A stretch of DNA of 64,000 bases from Acidisoma silvae (lineage in GTDB: Bacteria > Pseudomonadota > Alphaproteobacteria > Acetobacterales > Acetobacteraceae). Below the pieces are notes generated by a model. It worked only from the letters and a program-made list of their open reading frames with translations, did not search any database and was not told the origin of the DNA. The position numbers and the translations under genes are program-made. The stretch lies in assembly GCF_020618775.1 (NCBI RefSeq), contig NZ_JAESVB010000005.1:297252-361251 (forward strand), written 5' to 3'. Below, piece after piece: positions 18,184 to 27,475 of this stretch. Every line of letters starts with the position of its first letter. Position 1 is the stretch's first letter.

Positions 18184-19125
18184 TCAGAAAGTCTCGCCGA
18201 CCATCTCTTCGCTTTTTGCCCAGAGCGCCTTTGCATTGTCGGCATTCAGAGCATAGGCACGAACGCCGCTCCTGAGCTGCTCGCCTTCAGAAAATTCCGC
18301 CACATGGCAATCCTCGCAGAACAGCCCGCCGACGTCATCGGCGCGGGCGACGACACCGGCCCAGACGGAGGTCGCCGCCCCCTGCGGGATCGTCTTCCAT
18401 TCGAAGGGCGGCAGGCCGGCAGCGGCGTTGGACTCATTCATCTGCTTGATCAGCCCCTCGATCACCTCATAGCCCAGATGGCGGCCGAGTTCGGTCTGAA
18501 TGCCGCCGGGATGCACCGCCGTCGCCCGCACGCCGCGCGCCTTATGGCGGCGGTCGAATTCCACCGCGAAGAGAATATTGGCGGTTTTGGATCGCCCATA
18601 GGCGCCAAATTCCGTGTATTCGGTATGCTCGAAATTCGGGTCGTCGAGATTCACGTCGGAAAAGCGATGACCGGAGGACGACAGATTAACCAGGCGGCCC
18701 CCCGGTTGCAGCAGAGAGGCAATGCGATTGACGAAGACGAAATGCCCCAGGTGATTGGTGCCGAACTGCGTCTCAAACCCATCCGTGGTGAAGCTTTTGG
18801 GGCAGGCCATGACACCGGCATTGGCGATGATAAGGTCAAGCGGCTTGCCCTCTGCCAACAGCCTGTCGGCCGCCGCGCGCACGCTGGCCAGCGACGCGAG
18901 ATCCATCTGCACCAGGGTCAGATTGGGAATGCCCGCCGTCGCCCGCTGACCCTTCTCCACATCGCGCACCGTGCCGATGACCTCGGCGCCATGAGCCGCC
19001 CAGGCCCGCGCCGTCTCGACGCCGAGCCCGGCAGACACGCCCGTTACCAGCACGCGCTTGCCCGCCAGATCGACGCCCGCAAGCACGTCTTCCGTCGTCG
19101 AGGTCGCCCCGAAATTCTGAGCCAT
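18184..19125 (-). CDS. Short-chain dehydrogenase/reductase (retinol dehydrogenase-like)
   Basis: The 313-residue SDR has the cofactor motif TGVSAGLG (T28-G35), NAG at 102-104, the catalytic Ser in NLSSSGHRF (about 149) and the Y176-x3-K180 pair in AYGRSK. The long substrate-loop insert and PGGIQTELGRHL resemble retinol dehydrogenase/WWOX-like oxidoreductases, usually NADP-dependent. Substrate unknown. It is divergent from a TetR regulator gene with tandem palindromes in between, so the TetR protein may control this gene as well as its own operon. Confidence 0.88.
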   Translation of the reverse strand: MAQNFGATSTTEDVLAGVDLAGKRVLVTGVSAGLGVETARAWAAHGAEVIGTVRDVEKGQRATAGIPNLTLVQMDLASLASVRAAADRLLAEGKPLDLIIANAGVMACPKSFTTDGFETQFGTNHLGHFVFVNRIASLLQPGGRLVNLSSSGHRFSDVNLDDPNFEHTEYTEFGAYGRSKTANILFAVEFDRRHKARGVRATAVHPGGIQTELGRHLGYEVIEGLIKQMNESNAAAGLPPFEWKTIPQGAATSVWAGVVARADDVGGLFCEDCHVAEFSEGEQLRSGVRAYALNADNAKALWAKSEEMVGETF

Positions 19126-19225
19126 TCTGGCCTCCTGTCATTATCCGGTCTCATTGAGACCCGGTTGATGCACCCGCCGCATACGCCCGATGACGCGCAA
19201 AACCTTTGCCGCGCTGGCACGCATG

Positions 19226-19277
19226 ATATAAACGGAGGATGTCTCCGATTTATATACGGAGGAACCCTCCGTTTATC
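19226..19277. promoter_or_regulatory. Tandem TetR operator palindromes
   Basis: Two similar palindromes lie side by side: ACGGAG-GATGT-CTCCGA (about 19231-19248) and the perfect ACGGAGG-AAC-CCTCCGT (about 19256-19272), each flanked by TAT/TTTAT. They fill the space between the divergent SDR and TetR genes, immediately before the TetR start. They are very likely the operators of that regulator. Confidence 0.75.
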
Positions 19278-19292
19278 AAGAGAGATTTTGCC

Positions 19293-19883
19293 GTGACGCC
19301 CCCTGCCCCCATCCGCAAGCCGCGCGCCGACAGCCTGCGCAACCGGGAAAAGCTGCTTTCGGTCGCCAAAACGGCCTTTGCCGAGCAGGGGCCGGATGTC
19401 AGCCTGGAAGAGATCGCGCGCCGCGCCGAGGTCGGTATCGGCACGCTGTACCGGCATTTCCCCAACCGCGATGCGATCATCGCCGATGTCTATCGCCGCG
19501 AGGTCGGGCAATTGGCCGAGGCCGCCGCCGACCTGTTGGAGCGCCAGCCGCCGTTGGAGGCGCTGCGCGCCTGGATGCGCCTGTTCGTGGATTATATCGC
19601 GACCAAAAAGCTCATCGCCCCGGCGCTGAACGCCTTGCCGGGCGGCACCGACGAGCTTTATGCGGCATCCGGTCCGCTGATCATCAATGCGGTGACGCTG
19701 CTGGTGGAACGCGCCCGCGCGACGACCGATATTCGTGAGGATGTCGAGCCGCTCGATCTGGTGAATGCGCTGCTGGGTCTTGCCTATGGGTTCAACCTGC
19801 CGGACTGGCAGGCGAGTGCGACCCGGCTGGTCGATGTTCTGGTGGATGGGTTGCAGCGCACCAATCCGCCGGCGAAGGAATAA
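19293..19883 (+). CDS. TetR family transcriptional regulator
   Basis: The protein of about 196 residues has an N-terminal TetR helix-turn-helix (SLEEIARRAEVGIGTLYRHF, then PNRDAIIADVYRREV) and a ligand-binding C-terminal domain. I chose GTG 19293 with AAGAGAGA upstream: the in-frame ATG at 19239 lies inside the operator palindromes and would add a non-conserved tail. It probably represses the divergent SDR gene and the metallo-hydrolase gene that follows 5 bp after its stop. The effector is unknown, likely a small hydrophobic compound or the substrate of one of these enzymes. Confidence 0.88.
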   Translation: MTPPAPIRKPRADSLRNREKLLSVAKTAFAEQGPDVSLEEIARRAEVGIGTLYRHFPNRDAIIADVYRREVGQLAEAAADLLERQPPLEALRAWMRLFVDYIATKKLIAPALNALPGGTDELYAASGPLIINAVTLLVERARATTDIREDVEPLDLVNALLGLAYGFNLPDWQASATRLVDVLVDGLQRTNPPAKE

Positions 19884-19888
19884 AGACG

Positions 19889-20767
19889 ATGACTGAAACT
19901 ATCCCGACATCCCTTACCCTGGGCAGCGCGCGGATAACCCGCATCCCGGAATTCGTTCTGGATGTCATGGCACCGGAACGGCTCTTTCCGGGTCTGGATC
20001 CGGCATCGCTTTCGGACGCCGAACGCAAGCTGATGACCGGTGCCAAGCCGGACAGCAACACGGTGCCCCTGCCCGTTCATCCCTGGCTGGTGGAATGGGA
20101 CGGCCGCGTTATCCTGATTGATACCGGGGCCGGAAACGGCAAAAGCCGCCCCTTCTCGAAATTCTTCGAGAATCTGGACAATCCCTTCCTCGAGCGTCTC
20201 GCCTTGGCCGGTATCAGGCCTGAGGATGTGGACTGCGTGCTGCTGACGCATCTGCATGTCGATCACATCGGCTGGAACACGCGGCTGGAGGGTGCCGCAT
20301 GGGTGCCGACCTTCCCCCGCGCCCGTTACGTCTTTCCGGCGACGGAAATGGCCTTCTTCGAGACCGAAGCCGGACGCCCGCGCCGGGCGCTGCTGGAGGA
20401 CAGTATTCTGCCGATCATCGCCGCCGGTCAGGGGGAAACCATACCGCCCGAAGGCGGCACGGTGGAGGGGCTTTTCAGCTTCGCGCCCGCCCCGGGCCAT
20501 ACGGCCGGGCAGATGACGATTTCGCTGACGAGCGAGGGGCAGGAAGCACTGTTCTGCGCCGACGCTTTGCACAATCCCATTCAGGTGGGGCGGCCTGACC
20601 TGAGTTCCGTCTTCTGCGTCGACCCCGCAACGGCCGTGACCACGCGCCGCCGCCTGCTGGACTATGCCGCGGACCGGCCCGTGACGCTGTTGCCTTCGCA
20701 TTTTCCAGGCAGCGGCGCGGGCCGTGTGGCGCGCGGTGCTGAAGGCTTCATCTGGCAGCCTGTCTGA
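19889..20767 (+). CDS. Metallo-beta-lactamase-fold hydrolase
   Basis: The 292-residue protein has the dinuclear zinc motif HxHxDH as H121-L-H123-V-D125-H126, a later His in APGHTAGQ, a bridging Asp in FCADALHNP and a last His in LPSHFPGSG. Overall layout resembles the lactonase/AttM-like and aryl-ester-like branch of the superfamily, so lactone or ester hydrolysis is plausible; quorum-signal lactonase activity cannot be claimed from the fold. It is co-transcribed with the TetR gene, 5 bp apart. It converges on the LysR gene with only 11 bp between the stops. Confidence 0.87.
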   Translation: MTETIPTSLTLGSARITRIPEFVLDVMAPERLFPGLDPASLSDAERKLMTGAKPDSNTVPLPVHPWLVEWDGRVILIDTGAGNGKSRPFSKFFENLDNPFLERLALAGIRPEDVDCVLLTHLHVDHIGWNTRLEGAAWVPTFPRARYVFPATEMAFFETEAGRPRRALLEDSILPIIAAGQGETIPPEGGTVEGLFSFAPAPGHTAGQMTISLTSEGQEALFCADALHNPIQVGRPDLSSVFCVDPATAVTTRRRLLDYAADRPVTLLPSHFPGSGAGRVARGAEGFIWQPV

Positions 20768-20778
20768 CGCCTGAAGAC

Positions 20779-21681
20779 TTATTCCGACCGCGCCTGCTGC
20801 CGCAGGGCTTCGACGACCAGCGAAAAGGCCGCCGTCGGCTGGCGGCGGCTGGGGTAATAGAGGTGATAGCCGGCAAAGGGCGGGCACCAGTCTTCCAGAA
20901 CCCGCACCAGCTCTCCCGTCGCCAATTGCGCCTGAACCTGATCTTCCGTGACATAGCCGAGGCCGAAACCGGCAGCGGCGGCACGGATGATCATAGTCGT
21001 GTTGTTGAAGGTGAGCTGGCCCTCCACACGCACCCGCACCTCACGCCCGTCCTTCGACAAATCCCACACGTATAATCCGCCGCTGCTCTGGAAACGGAGA
21101 TTGATGCAGCGATGCGCCGCCAGGTCGCCGGGCACAACCGGCGGTGTGTTTTTCGCGAAATAGCCCGGTGACCCGACAACCGCCATGCGCAGGTCGGGGC
21201 CGATGCGAACGGCGATCATGTCTTTCGCGAGTGACTCACCCAGCCGCACGCCGGCATCGAACTTGTCATGGACGATATCGGTGAAACCGGAATCGAGGCT
21301 CAATTCCACATGCACGTCCGGATAGCGCGGCAGCAGCGGCGCAAGCGCCGGCCAAAGCACGGTCAGCACCGCATGTTCGGAGGCCGTGATCCTGATGGTT
21401 CCGGCCGCCTTGTCCCGCAACTCGGTCAGCTGGTCCAGCTCATCGCCGATACTGTCCAGCGCCGGCCGCAAGGTGCCGAGCAGCCGGTCCCCGGCCTCCG
21501 TCGGCGCGACATTGCGGGTGGTGCGGGTCAGCAGGCGCACACCCAGGCGCGTTTCCAGCCGCCGGATGGTGTGGCTGAGGGTCGACTGGGATGTGCCAAG
21601 CCTGGTGGCGGCACGGGTAAAACTCTGCTCCTCGGCCACTGTCAGAAAGGCATTGAGGTCGGCCAGGTCTTCGCGCAGCAT
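20779..21681 (-). CDS. LysR family transcriptional regulator
   Basis: The 300-residue protein has the LysR helix-turn-helix at its N-terminus (LNAFLTVAEEQSFTRAATRL, then GTSQSTLSHTIRRLE) and a periplasmic-binding-like effector domain. The second half, with ADFGLGY-like GFGLGYVTEDQV, places it near the CrgA/DsdC-like group that often controls neighbouring oxidoreductases. ATG 21681 is preferred (GAGG upstream) over the in-frame ATG at 21693. It is divergent to the zinc alcohol dehydrogenase gene. A GTAAT-CAT-ATTAC palindrome in the gap is a candidate binding site. Confidence 0.9.
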   Translation of the reverse strand: MLREDLADLNAFLTVAEEQSFTRAATRLGTSQSTLSHTIRRLETRLGVRLLTRTTRNVAPTEAGDRLLGTLRPALDSIGDELDQLTELRDKAAGTIRITASEHAVLTVLWPALAPLLPRYPDVHVELSLDSGFTDIVHDKFDAGVRLGESLAKDMIAVRIGPDLRMAVVGSPGYFAKNTPPVVPGDLAAHRCINLRFQSSGGLYVWDLSKDGREVRVRVEGQLTFNNTTMIIRAAAAGFGLGYVTEDQVQAQLATGELVRVLEDWCPPFAGYHLYYPSRRQPTAAFSLVVEALRQQARSE

Positions 21682-21720
21682 TAATGGCCTCAATTCATGA
21701 CTACATGCGATTTATAGCGT

Positions 21721-21733
21721 GTAATCATATTAC
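21721..21733. promoter_or_regulatory. Palindrome GTAAT-CAT-ATTAC (LysR site candidate)
   Basis: A perfect 5-bp inverted repeat around a 3-base centre lies 40 bp from the LysR start and about 110 bp before the alcohol dehydrogenase. It resembles a T-N11-A LysR box. Confidence 0.45.
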
Positions 21734-21841
21734 TGGCTTCGGCCTAGGTTCCGCCGCATGTCAGCGGACGGTTCCCGATGCGGACGGCGCTGAGCAAGGC
21801 GACATCATCCCCACGCCGCCCATCAAACCAGGAATAGTGCG

Positions 21842-22858
21842 ATGCTAGCGACAGTGCTTCATGGGCCCGGCGACGTTCGATACGAAGACGTCGCCGAGCC
21901 TGAAATCCTCCACCCCACCGATGCCATCATCCGGCTGTCCGCGACCTGCATCTGCGGCTCGGATCTTTGGCCCTATCGCGGTCTGAACGAGGCCGGCCCG
22001 CCGAAGGCGATGGGCCATGAATATTGCGGCATCGTCGAGCAGGTCGGCAACGCGGTCACGACCGTCAGACCGGGCCAGTTCGTCGTCGGCTCCTTCTGCC
22101 TGTCGGACAATACCTGCCCGCATTGCCGCTTCGGCTTCCAATCCTCCTGCGAAAATCGCGAATTCATGGTCGGCGCGCAGGCGCCCCGTGCGCGCGTGCC
22201 GCTTGCCGACGGCACGCTGGTCGCGACAGCCGAAATTCCCGCCGACGATCTCATTCCCAGCATGCTGGCCGTCTCGGACGTCCTCGGCACCGGCTGGTAT
22301 GCGGCCTATGCCGCGCGCTTGCAGACGGGCTCCACAGCGGTCGTGGTCGGTGACGGCGCGGTGGGGCTGATGGCCGTGCTGGCGGCCAAGCAGATGGGCG
22401 CTGCCAGGATCATCGCCATGAGCCGCCACAAGACCCGCCAGGATCTGGCGCTGGAATATGGTGCGACGCATATCGTGTCCGAACGCGGTGCGGCGGGCAT
22501 CGCGCGCGTCAAGGAACTGACCGGCGGCGTCGGCGCGGAATCGGTGCTGGAATGCGTGGGCACCAAAGAGGCCATGGACCAGGCCATGAGCTGCGCACGG
22601 CCGGGTGGCGCCATCGGCTTCGTCGGCGTGCCGCATGGCGTGGACTTCGACGGCGCCCATCTGTTCTTCCAGCAGAAAAGCCTGTTCGGCGGCCCGGCCC
22701 CGGTGCGGCGCTGGCTGCCGGATCTGATGGACAAGGTGCTGTCGCGGGAAATCAATCCCGGTAAGGTCTTCGACCTCGCTCTGCCGCTGGCGGACGTGGC
22801 CGAAGGCTATAAGGCCATGGACGAGCGCCGCGCCATCAAGACGCTGCTGCTGGTCTGA
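21842..22858 (+). CDS. Zinc-dependent alcohol dehydrogenase family protein (MDR)
   Basis: The 338-residue medium-chain dehydrogenase has catalytic zinc ligands C38 (CICGSD) and H59-E60 (MGHE), and a structural-zinc lobe C92-x2-C95-x7-C103, with Asp at 89 where the first Cys often lies. VVVGDGAVGLMAVLAAKQMG is the NAD(P)-binding fold. It resembles the threonine/alcohol dehydrogenase-like branch whose substrates are mostly unknown. Expression probably depends on the divergent LysR protein. It is followed by a strong hairpin and then the convergent MFS gene. Confidence 0.9.
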   Translation: MLATVLHGPGDVRYEDVAEPEILHPTDAIIRLSATCICGSDLWPYRGLNEAGPPKAMGHEYCGIVEQVGNAVTTVRPGQFVVGSFCLSDNTCPHCRFGFQSSCENREFMVGAQAPRARVPLADGTLVATAEIPADDLIPSMLAVSDVLGTGWYAAYAARLQTGSTAVVVGDGAVGLMAVLAAKQMGAARIIAMSRHKTRQDLALEYGATHIVSERGAAGIARVKELTGGVGAESVLECVGTKEAMDQAMSCARPGGAIGFVGVPHGVDFDGAHLFFQQKSLFGGPAPVRRWLPDLMDKVLSREINPGKVFDLALPLADVAEGYKAMDERRAIKTLLLV

Positions 22859-22875
22859 CCTGCCAGCGGGCGCTC

Positions 22876-22909
22876 CCGTCACGCAGACCCGTCATGGGTT
22901 GCGTGACGG
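22876..22909. terminator. Bidirectional hairpin terminator between convergent genes
   Basis: CCGTCACGCA and TGCGTGACGG pair perfectly. ACCC and GGGT extend the stem after a one-base bulge around a 5-base loop, giving about 14 bp. It lies between the stops of the alcohol dehydrogenase and MFS genes. There is no long T tract, so termination strength is inferred from the stem alone. Confidence 0.65.
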
Positions 22910-22917
22910 TGGCGCCA

Positions 22918-24144
22918 TCAGCGGCCCGGCTTGGCCACCGGACGGATCGCGGGCCTGACAGGGACCAGCAGTTTTGCACAAAGCAAGCTCGCGATTCCTC
23001 CGGCGGCGATGACCCAGCCCATTGGCCAGGGCGTGCCATCCGCGAAGGCGCCGACGAGGCCCGACCCGATAATGCCGCAACCATATTGCGACGCGCCGAC
23101 CAGGGCGGAAACCGCGCCCGCGCGTTCAGGGAAATCCGCCATGGCGCCGACGATCGTATTCGCGACGATAAATCCGGTCGCGGCGATGAAGGCCAGCAAG
23201 GGCAGGACAAGACCGAGCAGACCCCCCGTATCGGTTGCGGCCGCAACAGCGACGAGGATGGCAGCGGTTGCGGCCAGAGCGGCGCCGAAATGCAGCAGGC
23301 GGTCGCTGCCGAAGCGCTTCACCAGACGCGCATTGATCTGGTTCGCCCCCATGATGCCGATAATGCCGACCGCGAAGAGCAGGCCGTAATATTGCGGCGA
23401 CAGGTGATGGTAGGTGATATAGGCGAAAGGTGTGCCCGCAACATAGGCGAACATGCCGCCATAAAAGAAGGCACCGGCCCCCGTATAGCCCAGCAGCCGC
23501 CGATGGCGGAACAGCTCGCCATAGCGCAGCATGGCGCGGCCGAGACTGTCCTGGCTGCGGCGCGCGGGCGGCAGCGTCTCCGGCAGGGTCGTCAGGGCCA
23601 GAAGCGTCAGGAAGCCCACGCCCACCAATGTCCAGAAAATCGCGCGCCAGCCCGTCAGCACCAGGATCTGGCCGCCGACCAGAGGGCCGAGCAATGGTGC
23701 AATGGCCATGACGGTGATGAGGGTGGACAGCATCTGGGCCGCGCGATGCCCCGTGTAGAGATCGCGCACCATGGCCCGCGACAGAACCACGCCGGCCGAG
23801 GCGCCGAGCGCCTGGACGACACGCCAGACGATGATCTGCGTGGTCGTCAGGGATAGCGCACAGCCGGCCGAGCCGATGGCGAAGAGCACAAGCCCGATCG
23901 CCACCGGCAGCCGTCGCCCGTAGCGGTCGCTGAACGGCCCCCAGAAGAGCTGGCCCAGGCTGAAGCCGATCAGATAGCCGGACACCGTCCATTCGATCAC
24001 GCCGGGAGAGGCGCCCAGAGAGCGCCCCATGGCCGGCATCGCCGGCAGGTAGAGATCAGTCGAAATCGAGGCGAAGCCCATCAGCAGGCTGAGGATCGCC
24101 AAGGTCCACCAGCGCGTCGGCTGGCCGTGGTCATGCTGGGGCAA
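22918..24144 (-). CDS. Multidrug efflux MFS transporter, Bcr/CflA family
   Basis: The 408-residue polytopic protein has 12 predictable membrane segments and the MFS motif A loop GPFSDRYGRRLPVAIG after segment 2. VSGYLIGFSLGQLFWGP and LGPLVGGQIL fit the Bcr/CflA drug:H+ antiporter group, which exports bicyclomycin, chloramphenicol and similar compounds; the real substrate is unknown. It starts 5 bp after the aldo/keto reductase stop, so the two are co-transcribed, perhaps with the upstream MocR gene. Detoxification by reduction and export is a possible joint role. Confidence 0.9.
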   Translation of the reverse strand: MPQHDHGQPTRWWTLAILSLLMGFASISTDLYLPAMPAMGRSLGASPGVIEWTVSGYLIGFSLGQLFWGPFSDRYGRRLPVAIGLVLFAIGSAGCALSLTTTQIIVWRVVQALGASAGVVLSRAMVRDLYTGHRAAQMLSTLITVMAIAPLLGPLVGGQILVLTGWRAIFWTLVGVGFLTLLALTTLPETLPPARRSQDSLGRAMLRYGELFRHRRLLGYTGAGAFFYGGMFAYVAGTPFAYITYHHLSPQYYGLLFAVGIIGIMGANQINARLVKRFGSDRLLHFGAALAATAAILVAVAAATDTGGLLGLVLPLLAFIAATGFIVANTIVGAMADFPERAGAVSALVGASQYGCGIIGSGLVGAFADGTPWPMGWVIAAGGIASLLCAKLLVPVRPAIRPVAKPGR

Positions 24145-24149
24145 GATGC

Positions 24150-25175
<1,026 letters not shown>

Positions 25176-25227
25176 CTAAGATAGGGACAGCGGGATAAAT
25201 CCATAAGCGCCCATAAATCGCATGAAC

Positions 25228-26655
25228 CTATATCCGCAGTTCATAAATTGCCGTAATCGCCGCCGCGATGACGCGCGCGGCAGCTTCCGCCTGATCCTCC
25301 GCCAGCCCGGCGATGCCGCAAAGAAGACCGGCGCGCGATGCTGCCAGATGCATGGAAGACAGCGGCTGCGGGCCGTAGCCCTGCGCGCGCAAAGCCTGCG
25401 TTAAGGCCCGATCGTCTCGCGACTGATCCTTGAACCATACAGCCAGTTGCAGCCCGCCGCTGCCGGGACCGGTGGCGACGGCGGCACCGCATGCGGTCTG
25501 CACGGCCGCGCGGAAGGCCGCCATGCGGCCAGCATAGATGGGCGTCATGCGCCGGATATGGGCGCGGAAATGGCCTTCGCGCAGAAAGTCCAGAAAGGCC
25601 GCCTGGATATGAATGGGCACCGACAGGCCCCGCATCCGTACTGCCTGCTGCACCGCGCCCAATAGACGGCGCGGCACCACCGCATAAGCCAGCCGCATAC
25701 CGGGCGCCAGAACCTTGGACAGCGTGCCGAGATAGGCGACATGGCCTGCCTGATCGATCCCTTGCAGCGCCGCGATGGGCCGCCCGTCAAACTGAAACTC
25801 GCTGTCGTAGTCATCTTCCAGGATCAGCGCGCCGGTCTTTTGCGCGACGCTCAGAAGCGCCAGGCGGCGCGCCAGGGTCATGGTCATGCCGGTCGGGTAT
25901 TGATGGGACGGCGTGACATAGATCAGCCTGGGCGTCCCCGATGCCTGGTCAACATCCATGCCCGCGTCGTCAACCGGCACCGGCACAAGCGCGGCCCCGG
26001 CATCGAGCAATATCTGCCGGGCGCTGAGATAGCCGGGCTCCTCCATCCACGCTGTTCTTTGGCCTGGACCAGCGTCATGCAAAACGAGACGTGCTAGCAG
26101 GCCGATGGCCGCGCGGGTTGAGGGAAACAGGATCACCTGATCGGGTTCGGCCAACACGCCGCGACTGACGGCAATATGGGACAGGATGGCCTCGGCCAAA
26201 GCCGGCAGGCCCAGCGGCGCGCCATAGCCGAGATCGGCGGCCGAGAGTCTACGCGCGCGGGTGGCCAGCAGCCTTCCCCAGATCGCAGAGGGAAAGGAGG
26301 CCAGATCCGGCACGCCCGGCGTCAAAGGCAGCAGCGGCACGGGTAGCGGGCTGGCCTTGCGCGGCGCGACAATGACGCCCGGCGCCCCCATCGCGGCGGC
26401 GATGGACGCGACCCGACTGGCCCCGCCCGCCGTGCTGGTGACAAAGCCTTCCGCCTTCAGCCGGTCATAGGCGCTGACGATGGTGGACCGCGCGAGGCCC
26501 AGCGAGAGGGCCAGTTGCCGCGTGGAGGGCAGACGCGCTTGCGGTGCCAGGGCGCCGCTCATGATGCGCGTTCGCAAGGCGCGATAGATCTGGCCTTCCA
26601 GATCGCCCGCCGCACGGTCGATGGCGACAAGGGCCGTCTTGGTATCTGCTGCCAA
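25228..26655 (-). CDS. MocR/PdxR-type GntR regulator with aminotransferase domain
   Basis: The 475-residue protein has an N-terminal winged helix (YRALRTRIMSGALAPQARLP, then STRQLALSLGLARSTIVSAY) and a C-terminal class I aminotransferase-like domain with the PLP lysine in GTLSKVLAPGMRL (about residue 310). MocR proteins sense PLP or amino compounds and usually control a divergent neighbour. Here that neighbour is a PNPOx-like flavoprotein gene starting 82 bp away, which suggests a vitamin-B6-linked or flavin-linked circuit. It could also drive the aldo/keto reductase and MFS genes downstream. GTG/ATG choice is clear at 26655. Confidence 0.9.
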   Translation of the reverse strand: MAADTKTALVAIDRAAGDLEGQIYRALRTRIMSGALAPQARLPSTRQLALSLGLARSTIVSAYDRLKAEGFVTSTAGGASRVASIAAAMGAPGVIVAPRKASPLPVPLLPLTPGVPDLASFPSAIWGRLLATRARRLSAADLGYGAPLGLPALAEAILSHIAVSRGVLAEPDQVILFPSTRAAIGLLARLVLHDAGPGQRTAWMEEPGYLSARQILLDAGAALVPVPVDDAGMDVDQASGTPRLIYVTPSHQYPTGMTMTLARRLALLSVAQKTGALILEDDYDSEFQFDGRPIAALQGIDQAGHVAYLGTLSKVLAPGMRLAYAVVPRRLLGAVQQAVRMRGLSVPIHIQAAFLDFLREGHFRAHIRRMTPIYAGRMAAFRAAVQTACGAAVATGPGSGGLQLAVWFKDQSRDDRALTQALRAQGYGPQPLSSMHLAASRAGLLCGIAGLAEDQAEAAARVIAAAITAIYELRI

Positions 26656-26737
26656 CTGGTCTGCCCACTTTGTTGGAACTGGCAGTGTTTACCATACCGG
26701 AAATCCGCCAGGATGCGAGGGATCAAGGAGCCTGCCC

Positions 26738-27415
26738 ATGCCCGACAGCACCGCCGATGCCAGCTTTCCCGTCACCGAGCGCAACCGTGTGCGCCGGTCC
26801 CCGAAACGCGGCAGCTACGACAAGGAAGCCGCCTATGCGGTGCTGGACGCGGCGCCGCTTTGCCATGTCGGCTATGTCATCGACGGTGCGCCCTATGTGA
26901 CGCCGACCATCCATTGGCGCGTCGGCAACCGCATCTACTGGCACGGGTCTTCCGCCAGCCGCTTCCTGCGCGCCTCGGAGGACAGGCCGGTCTGCCTGAC
27001 CGTCAGCCTGATGGACGGCTATGTGCTGGCGCGCTCGGCCTTCAACCATTCGGTGAATTACCGCTCCGTCATGGCCTTCGGCACGGCGCATCTGATCGAG
27101 GACGCGGATGAGGCAGCGGACGCGCTGCGGCACTTCACCGACGGGCTGTTTCCCGGCCGCTGGGACAGCCTGCGCCCGATGACGGCGCAGGAGCTGAAGG
27201 CGACATCGGTGCTGTGGATGGAGATCGAGGACGCGGCGGTGAAGGTGCGCGCCGCCCCGCCCGGTGACGGGGATGAGAGCGACGTGCCTGTCTGGGCCGG
27301 CGTCATTCCCATGCAGACCACGCTCGGCGCGGCCCAACCGGCGCCGGAACTGCCGGCCAATTGCGAATTGCCCGCGCCGCTGGCCGATCTCATCGCCTCG
27401 GGCCGGCTAAGGTAG
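26738..27415 (+). CDS. Pyridoxamine 5'-phosphate oxidase-like flavin-binding protein
   Basis: The 225-residue protein has a split-barrel fold of the PNPOx-like group: RGSYDKEAAYAVLDAAPLCH, then GAPYVTPTIHWRVGNRIYWH and NYRSVMAFGTAHLIED. These proteins bind FMN, F420 or heme, and most are not true PNP oxidases. The ATG at 26738 has AAGGAG seven bases upstream; an in-frame ATG at 26621 lies inside the divergent regulator gene and is rejected. Its partner regulator is a MocR protein. Frequent genomic pairing of MocR with this family supports a shared function, but the substrate is unknown. Confidence 0.85.
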   Translation: MPDSTADASFPVTERNRVRRSPKRGSYDKEAAYAVLDAAPLCHVGYVIDGAPYVTPTIHWRVGNRIYWHGSSASRFLRASEDRPVCLTVSLMDGYVLARSAFNHSVNYRSVMAFGTAHLIEDADEAADALRHFTDGLFPGRWDSLRPMTAQELKATSVLWMEIEDAAVKVRAAPPGDGDESDVPVWAGVIPMQTTLGAAQPAPELPANCELPAPLADLIASGRLR

Positions 27416-27428
27416 TAGCTTCTTATAA

Positions 27429-27458
27429 GTCATCCCCGGCCTTGTGCCGGGGATGACA
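27429..27458. repeat. REP-like palindrome (GTCATCCCCGG...CCGGGGATGAC), probable terminator
   Basis: A single near-perfect hairpin, GTCATCCCCGGC facing GCCGGGGATGAC across CTTGT, lies between the convergent PNPOx-like and CocE genes. It is the second subtype of the window's GTCAT repeat family, related to the copies near 51.2 and 54.0 kb. Confidence 0.85.
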
Positions 27459-27475
27459 GTGCAAAATTCCTGCAC

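Noticed and set aside
19889..20767. Quorum-signal lactonase call
   Set aside because: The HxHxDH zinc site shows the fold, not the substrate. No signal-related gene is nearby.
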